25,630 nucleotides of DNA from Phycisphaeraceae bacterium (lineage in GTDB: Bacteria; Planctomycetota; Phycisphaerae; Phycisphaerales; Zrk34): contig JANQJT010000283.1 of assembly GCA_028281485.1 (NCBI GenBank), positions 1-25,630 of the forward strand, in the 5' to 3' direction. Every line of letters begins with the position of its first letter. The first letter of the stretch is position 1. This document shows, piece by piece, positions 21,642-25,630 of this stretch. The notes under the pieces are model-generated. The model saw nothing but the letters and a program-made list of their open reading frames with translations. It was not told where the DNA came from and searched no databases. Position numbers and translations under genes: made by a program.

Positions 21642-23548
21642 AGTGATACTCCGTGGGTGCGGCACCAGTTGAGCAGGACGTAGAGCGCCCAGACGCGCGA
21701 CCAGTAGAGGCCGGGCGCGCCGGCGGTGTAGCTGGACCACAGCCGGCCGACCGCCTTGGGGTTCAGGCCGACCGATGTGCACAGCCGCTCGTCGTTGAAC
21801 GTGTCATCGAGGACGGGGTCGAGCTTGCGGCGGCACCAGACGTCGAGCGGGAGGACGAAGCCCGACTTGGGGCGATCGAAGATGGTCGGGTCGACGTCGC
21901 CGAGCGCCAGGTCGCGGAGCAGCTGCTTGCGACCGAGCGGGTGGAAGCGTGTTTGCGGGTCGAGTTTGGCCAGGGCTTCGATGATGTGGTGATCGAGCAG
22001 GGGCACGCGGGCTTCGAGCGCGACGGCCATGGAGGCGGCGTCGGTGTCGCGCAGCAGGCGCTGGCCGAGGAAGAGGGTTTGTTCGAAGCGTGAGACGGCG
22101 GTGAGGGGATCGGAACCGATAGACCGGTCGGTGAGGTCGTCGGTGATGGTGTCGGTCAGGCCGTAGTGGGTGTGGGCGTTGGTGTGGAGGGTGAGCTGGT
22201 CGAGGAAGTCGTGGGTGAACAGGCCGTAGGAGACCTGGTACATGGCCAGGAGGTTGCCGCGTGTGTCGAGCGCGTCGGCGAGCTTGCCCCAGCGTGTCTG
22301 GGGTTTGACGGCGCCGGGCTTGCCGGTCTTGATGCGTGCGACGGCGGCGGCGAGAGCGCGTCGGATCGGGCCGGGGATGAAGGCGGCGCAGCGTGCGACG
22401 TTTGCGCTGCGGGGGACCTCGTGGAAGCTGGCGTATCCGCCGAACAGCTCGTCGCCACCGGTGCCGGCCAGCGCGACGGTGAGGCCGGCCTCGCGTACGG
22501 CGCGGCTGACGAAGTAGGTGTTGATCGCGTCGAAGGTGGGCTGATCGATGGAGACGAGCGCGTCGTCGAGCTGCGCGGCGAACCGTTGTTCGGTGAGGCG
22601 GATGTCGTGGTGTTCGGATCGAATGGCTTCGGCGACGCGCAGGGCGTAGGGGGACTCGTCGAACTCGGGCTCGTCGAAGCTGATGTTGAAGGTCTGAACG
22701 GGTCGGTCGCTGACGCGAGCGGCCAGCGCGGCCAGGGCGCTGGAGTCGACGCCGCCGGAGAGGAAGACGCCGAGGGGCACGTCGGCGACGAGGCGGAGCG
22801 AGACGGATTGTTCGAGTGCGTCGCGGAGTTCGTCGGTGTCGGTGTGGGTGTCGCCGGCGATGGGTTGTCGCCAGTAAATGTCGATGGGGCTGAGCTGGCC
22901 GGTGGCGTCGACGGTGGCGTGTGAGCCGGCGGGCAGGAGGCGGACGCCGTCGATGATGGTGTTGGGGCCGACGACGAAGCCGTTCCAGAGATAGGTGCTT
23001 AGTGCGGCGGGGTCGAGCGTGCGAGGGATAAGCTGGGTGGCGAGCAGGGCGCGGAGCTCGGAGGCGAACAGGAGCGTGCCGTTGTGGTGCGTGTAGTAGA
23101 GGGGTTTGATGCCGAGGCGGTCGCGCGCCAGCAGGCAGGTTTGTTTTGCTTTGTCCCAGAGGGCGAAGGCGAACATGCCGTTGAAGCGATCGAGGCAGTC
23201 GGCGCCCCACTGGGCGTAGGCGGCGAGGATGACCTCGGTGTCGGTTTGGGTGTGGAAGGCGTGGCCGAGTGTTTTCAGTTCGTCGCGGAGGGCGCGGTAG
23301 TTGTAGATCTCGCCGTTGAAGGCGATGGCGTTGCCGGTGGGCGCGTGGCGCATGGGCTGCGCGCCGTCGGCCGACAAATCGATGATGGCGAGTCGACGGT
23401 GGGCGAGGGCGACGCCGTTGCCGTCGGGCGCGTGGTGCCACTGGCCGGCGGCGTCGGGACCGCGGTGTTGCAGGGCGTCGTGGGCGCGCGACACGGCGTC
23501 GAGGACGCGATCTGTGATGGGGCCGACGGCGCCGGCGATGCCGCACAT
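21638..23548 (-). CDS. asnB: AsnB-type glutamine-dependent amidotransferase
   Basis: A 636-residue two-domain enzyme. The N-terminal glutaminase has the nucleophile Cys2 directly after Met1 (MCGIAGAVG), RLAIIDLS (52-59) and FNGEIYNY (77-84). The C-terminal synthetase has the ATP pyrophosphatase loop LSGGVDSSAL (263-272). Relatives make asparagine from aspartate, glutamine and ATP. Copies inside exopolysaccharide/exosortase loci probably amidate a glycan, lipid or precursor. Its place among glycosyltransferases favours that here, but plain asparagine synthesis is not excluded. Length and motifs are intact. The start lies 1 base after the acyltransferase stop, and the stop overlaps the GT2 start by GTGA. 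Confidence 0.9.
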   Translation of the reverse strand: MCGIAGAVGPITDRVLDAVSRAHDALQHRGPDAAGQWHHAPDGNGVALAHRRLAIIDLSADGAQPMRHAPTGNAIAFNGEIYNYRALRDELKTLGHAFHTQTDTEVILAAYAQWGADCLDRFNGMFAFALWDKAKQTCLLARDRLGIKPLYYTHHNGTLLFASELRALLATQLIPRTLDPAALSTYLWNGFVVGPNTIIDGVRLLPAGSHATVDATGQLSPIDIYWRQPIAGDTHTDTDELRDALEQSVSLRLVADVPLGVFLSGGVDSSALAALAARVSDRPVQTFNISFDEPEFDESPYALRVAEAIRSEHHDIRLTEQRFAAQLDDALVSIDQPTFDAINTYFVSRAVREAGLTVALAGTGGDELFGGYASFHEVPRSANVARCAAFIPGPIRRALAAAVARIKTGKPGAVKPQTRWGKLADALDTRGNLLAMYQVSYGLFTHDFLDQLTLHTNAHTHYGLTDTITDDLTDRSIGSDPLTAVSRFEQTLFLGQRLLRDTDAASMAVALEARVPLLDHHIIEALAKLDPQTRFHPLGRKQLLRDLALGDVDPTIFDRPKSGFVLPLDVWCRRKLDPVLDDTFNDERLCTSVGLNPKAVGRLWSSYTAGAPGLYWSRVWALYVLLNWCRTHGVSL

Positions 23549-23549
23549 G

Positions 23550-24752
23550 TCAGTCGGCCTCCACGGCGTTGGGTTGCGTGCGCGAGCGCGTGACTACGCG
23601 CCAGAGTTTTGTGTGCCAGTCGCGGTGCATGAACGGTTTCTCGAAGGCGACAAACAGCATCGATCCGATCAGGTAGACCGCGGGGAAAGTAAGCGCGGCG
23701 AGAAGGAGGATCTGGAGTTCTTGTGGCTGATCGTTAATGCGGTTGAGCAGGGGTCTGGCCAGGGCCTTGATGATGGTGAAGTGGTAGAGGTAGATGGTGT
23801 AACACATGCCGCCGGCGACGACGATCCATCGGTTACGCATGACGGTGCGCCACACGCTGCCCCAGAGCGTGCCGACGCCGAGCAGGCCGACGGCGAGGAC
23901 GATGCCGTAGTCCCTGAGCGGCGCGTAGGCGGGGAACAGGAACATGCCGATCAGGCCGAGGACAGCCAGCGCGTCGCAGGCGAGCGAGCCGCGCTCGGCG
24001 GGCGGGCGCGTGATGAACAGGTCCACCAGGAGGAAGCCGACGAGGAAGTAGTGCAGGTGGAACGGCAGGAGGTTGCGAAGCCAGAACTCGTTGTCGACGA
24101 CGGCGTGAGAGGCGATGGCGAAGCCGATGATTGATATGAGCAGGAAGCCGCGTCGCAGCGCGGCGGGCTGGATCTTGAAGACCATCGCCAGCAGCGGCGC
24201 CATCAGATAGAACTGCACCTCCACCTCCAGCGACCACGCGACGACGTTGATGGGAGAGAAGGCGCTGTAGACGGTGTTATGGGCGTAGAACATGGTGGCC
24301 AGCAGGTGGTCAGTTTTGTCGAACCAGTCGGTGCCGAAGCGAGCGACCTGCGAGGCAAACAGAATGATCAGGCAGATCAGGTAAGGCGGCTCGATGCGCA
24401 GGACGCGACGCTTGAGGTAGCGACCGAGGCCGACATGCTTGCCGCCGGCCATGTGGTATCGCGCAAACGGCAGCGCGAGTATGAATCCGCTGATCATGAA
24501 GAACAGGCGAACGCCGGTCCACCCGCCGGACATGACCTGCGTCATCCACTGACCGATCGGGCCGCCGGTGGGGTCGGCGTGGGCGTAGTGGTAGGTGCCG
24601 GGGTTGTTGACGACTTCCTGAACGTGGTAGAGGAAGACACCGAGCACGGCGACGAAGCGTAGGCCATCGATCTCGGGGATGAGCGAACCGCCGGACGTGA
24701 CACGGCTGAGGCGTGAGACGATGCGGTCGGCGATGGTCGGTTGGGTGGTCAA
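23550..24752 (-). CDS. Acyltransferase-3 family membrane O-acyltransferase
   Basis: About 400 residues with roughly ten membrane helices. The signature is EIDGLRFVAVLGVFLYHV (27-44, His43), followed by GVRLFFMISGFILALPF, the basic loop RRVLRIEPPYL and WSLEVEVQFYLMAPLL, all typical of the family. Such proteins O-acetylate or otherwise acylate glycans at the membrane. The start is uncertain: I use TTG 24752, whose TTGA overlaps the GT4 stop, in line with the other overlaps of this operon, although no ribosome site is seen. The open frame extends to 24926, but the added part is Arg-rich shadow of the GT4 gene. The stop is 1 base before the AsnB start. Confidence 0.85.
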   Translation of the reverse strand: MTTQPTIADRIVSRLSRVTSGGSLIPEIDGLRFVAVLGVFLYHVQEVVNNPGTYHYAHADPTGGPIGQWMTQVMSGGWTGVRLFFMISGFILALPFARYHMAGGKHVGLGRYLKRRVLRIEPPYLICLIILFASQVARFGTDWFDKTDHLLATMFYAHNTVYSAFSPINVVAWSLEVEVQFYLMAPLLAMVFKIQPAALRRGFLLISIIGFAIASHAVVDNEFWLRNLLPFHLHYFLVGFLLVDLFITRPPAERGSLACDALAVLGLIGMFLFPAYAPLRDYGIVLAVGLLGVGTLWGSVWRTVMRNRWIVVAGGMCYTIYLYHFTIIKALARPLLNRINDQPQELQILLLAALTFPAVYLIGSMLFVAFEKPFMHRDWHTKLWRVVTRSRTQPNAVEAD

Positions 24753-25630
24753 GCGAGTTGGTTGAACAGGGCCTGGAGCTTGGCGGCCTCGGTTGCGGCG
24801 TTGTGCATGGCGGCGGTGCGCTCGCGGCCGGCGGCGCCCATGCGCTCGAGTGTGTCTTGCGGTGTGGCGAGGGCTTGTTCGATGGCGCCGGCGATGGCTT
24901 CGACGCTGCCGGCGGGGATGAGCCAACCGGTGTCATCCGGCACGACCAGTTCGGGGATGCCGGCGACGTAAGTGGAGAGCACGGGCCGACCCATGGCCAG
25001 CGACTCCATGAAGACAACGGGCAAACCCTCGGCAAAGGTGGGCATGGCCATGATCTTGGCGCGGTTGATCTCGTCGCGGACGCGTTGCTGGTCGACCCAG
25101 CCGGTGATGGTGATGCGGTCGGTGAGGTTGAGCGAGTCGATGAGTTGTTGGGTGCGGTCGGTGAAGACGCCGCCGCCGACGAGCGTGAGGTGGAAGTCGA
25201 CGCCGCGGTCACGGAGCAGGGCGCAGGCCTCGACCATGCGCTCCTGTCCCTTCTCGGGGCCGAGCCGCCCGACGCAGACAAGGTTGGGTTCTGTGGGTAG
25301 GGTTTGGGGAGTTGTGTCGAGGTAGGCGGGATCGACGGTGCATCGGACGACGTGGACCTTGTGCCACTGGTCGTAGGGGCACCAGCGGAAGACCTGGCTT
25401 TGGCCGAAGTGACTGATGGCGACGACGAAGGCGGCGCGGGTGATCTTTTCGGGTAACGAAAGGGCGACGGGTTGGTCGAACTCTTCCGGGCCGTGGATGG
25501 TGAAGGAGTAAGTGAGATCGGCGTAGCGGCAGGCGAGCATGGCGACCGTGGCGGAGTTGGTGCCGAAGTGTGCGTGGATGTGTGAGGTGTTTTCCTTGCG
25601 GAGCCAGCGGGCGAGGGTGAGGGCTTCGGC
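24749..25630 (-). CDS. Family 4 glycosyltransferase, 5'-truncated by the window
   Basis: The frame is open to the window edge; 293 residues are visible and the N-terminus is missing. HIHAHFGTNSATVA (visible 18-31) is typical of GT4 enzymes of exopolysaccharide loci. The C-terminal Rossmann domain has CVGRLGPEKGQERMVEA (119-135) and the EX7E nucleotide-sugar motif EGLPVVFME (Glu201, Glu209). GT4 enzymes are retaining transferases of nucleotide sugars; donor and acceptor here are unknown. It is the first visible gene of the second glycan operon, which probably continues upstream, and its stop overlaps the TTG start of the acyltransferase gene. Confidence 0.9.
   Translation of the reverse strand, partial: AEALTLARWLRKENTSHIHAHFGTNSATVAMLACRYADLTYSFTIHGPEEFDQPVALSLPEKITRAAFVVAISHFGQSQVFRWCPYDQWHKVHVVRCTVDPAYLDTTPQTLPTEPNLVCVGRLGPEKGQERMVEACALLRDRGVDFHLTLVGGGVFTDRTQQLIDSLNLTDRITITGWVDQQRVRDEINRAKIMAMPTFAEGLPVVFMESLAMGRPVLSTYVAGIPELVVPDDTGWLIPAGSVEAIAGAIEQALATPQDTLERMGAAGRERTAAMHNAATEAAKLQALFNQLA

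Noticed and set aside
1..25630. CRISPR arrays, tRNA genes, insertion sequences or prophage genes
   Set aside because: No regularly spaced repeats, tRNA-like cloverleaf, transposase or phage motifs were seen in either strand by eye.

Overview
The window is GC-rich bacterial DNA carrying 19 protein genes and no RNA genes, insertion sequences or CRISPR array that I can see. Its theme is an exosortase / PEP-CTERM protein-sorting system coupled to extracellular polysaccharide synthesis. Secreted proteins ending in VPLPA or VPEPA, a transmembrane helix and an Arg cluster sit beside the exosortase. This, the gene order, and the degenerate nucleotidyltransferase and sugar-transferase architectures suggest a planctomycete, perhaps Phycisphaerae. 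That assignment is inference; no rRNA or other phylogenetic marker is present.
Layout. 1-750 (+) is the 3' part of a VPLPA-CTERM protein gene with a strong terminator. 944-2314 (-) is an O-antigen ligase/polymerase-like membrane protein, divergent from a small four-helix membrane protein (2350-2877, +). Two sorting substrates follow at 3010-3684 and 3753-4532 (-). A vanillyl-alcohol-oxidase-family flavoprotein (4835-6496, -) is divergent from a FeeM-like N-acyl amino acid synthase (6602-7423, +). A further VPLPA substrate lies at 7534-8514 (-).
From 19732 down to 9021 (-) runs a tight six-gene operon: degenerate nucleotidyltransferase with left-handed beta-helix, exosortase, EpsI, Wzc-like polysaccharide co-polymerase/BY-kinase, sugar transferase, and a 1390-residue TPR protein. 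It ends in a hairpin terminator at 8952-8978. Upstream, 25630 to 19903 (-), is a second chain of overlapping genes: GT4 glycosyltransferase (cut by the window edge), acyltransferase-3, AsnB-type amidotransferase, GT2 glycosyltransferase and WecG/TagA-type glycosyltransferase.
Working model. The sugar transferase loads the first sugar on the lipid carrier; GT2, GT4 and WecG extend it; AsnB and the acyltransferase decorate it. The Wzc-like protein and the O-antigen ligase-like protein would control chain length, polymerisation or transfer. The exosortase with EpsI cleaves the VPLPA/VPEPA tails of the exported substrates and probably joins them to a surface component. The features most worth pursuing are an MshEN-like (GspE N-terminal) domain inserted inside the BY-kinase ATPase, two different proteins that seem to re-use a decayed nucleotidyltransferase plus beta-helix module, and the divergent pairing of a FeeM-like N-acyltransferase with a para-alkylphenol oxidase.
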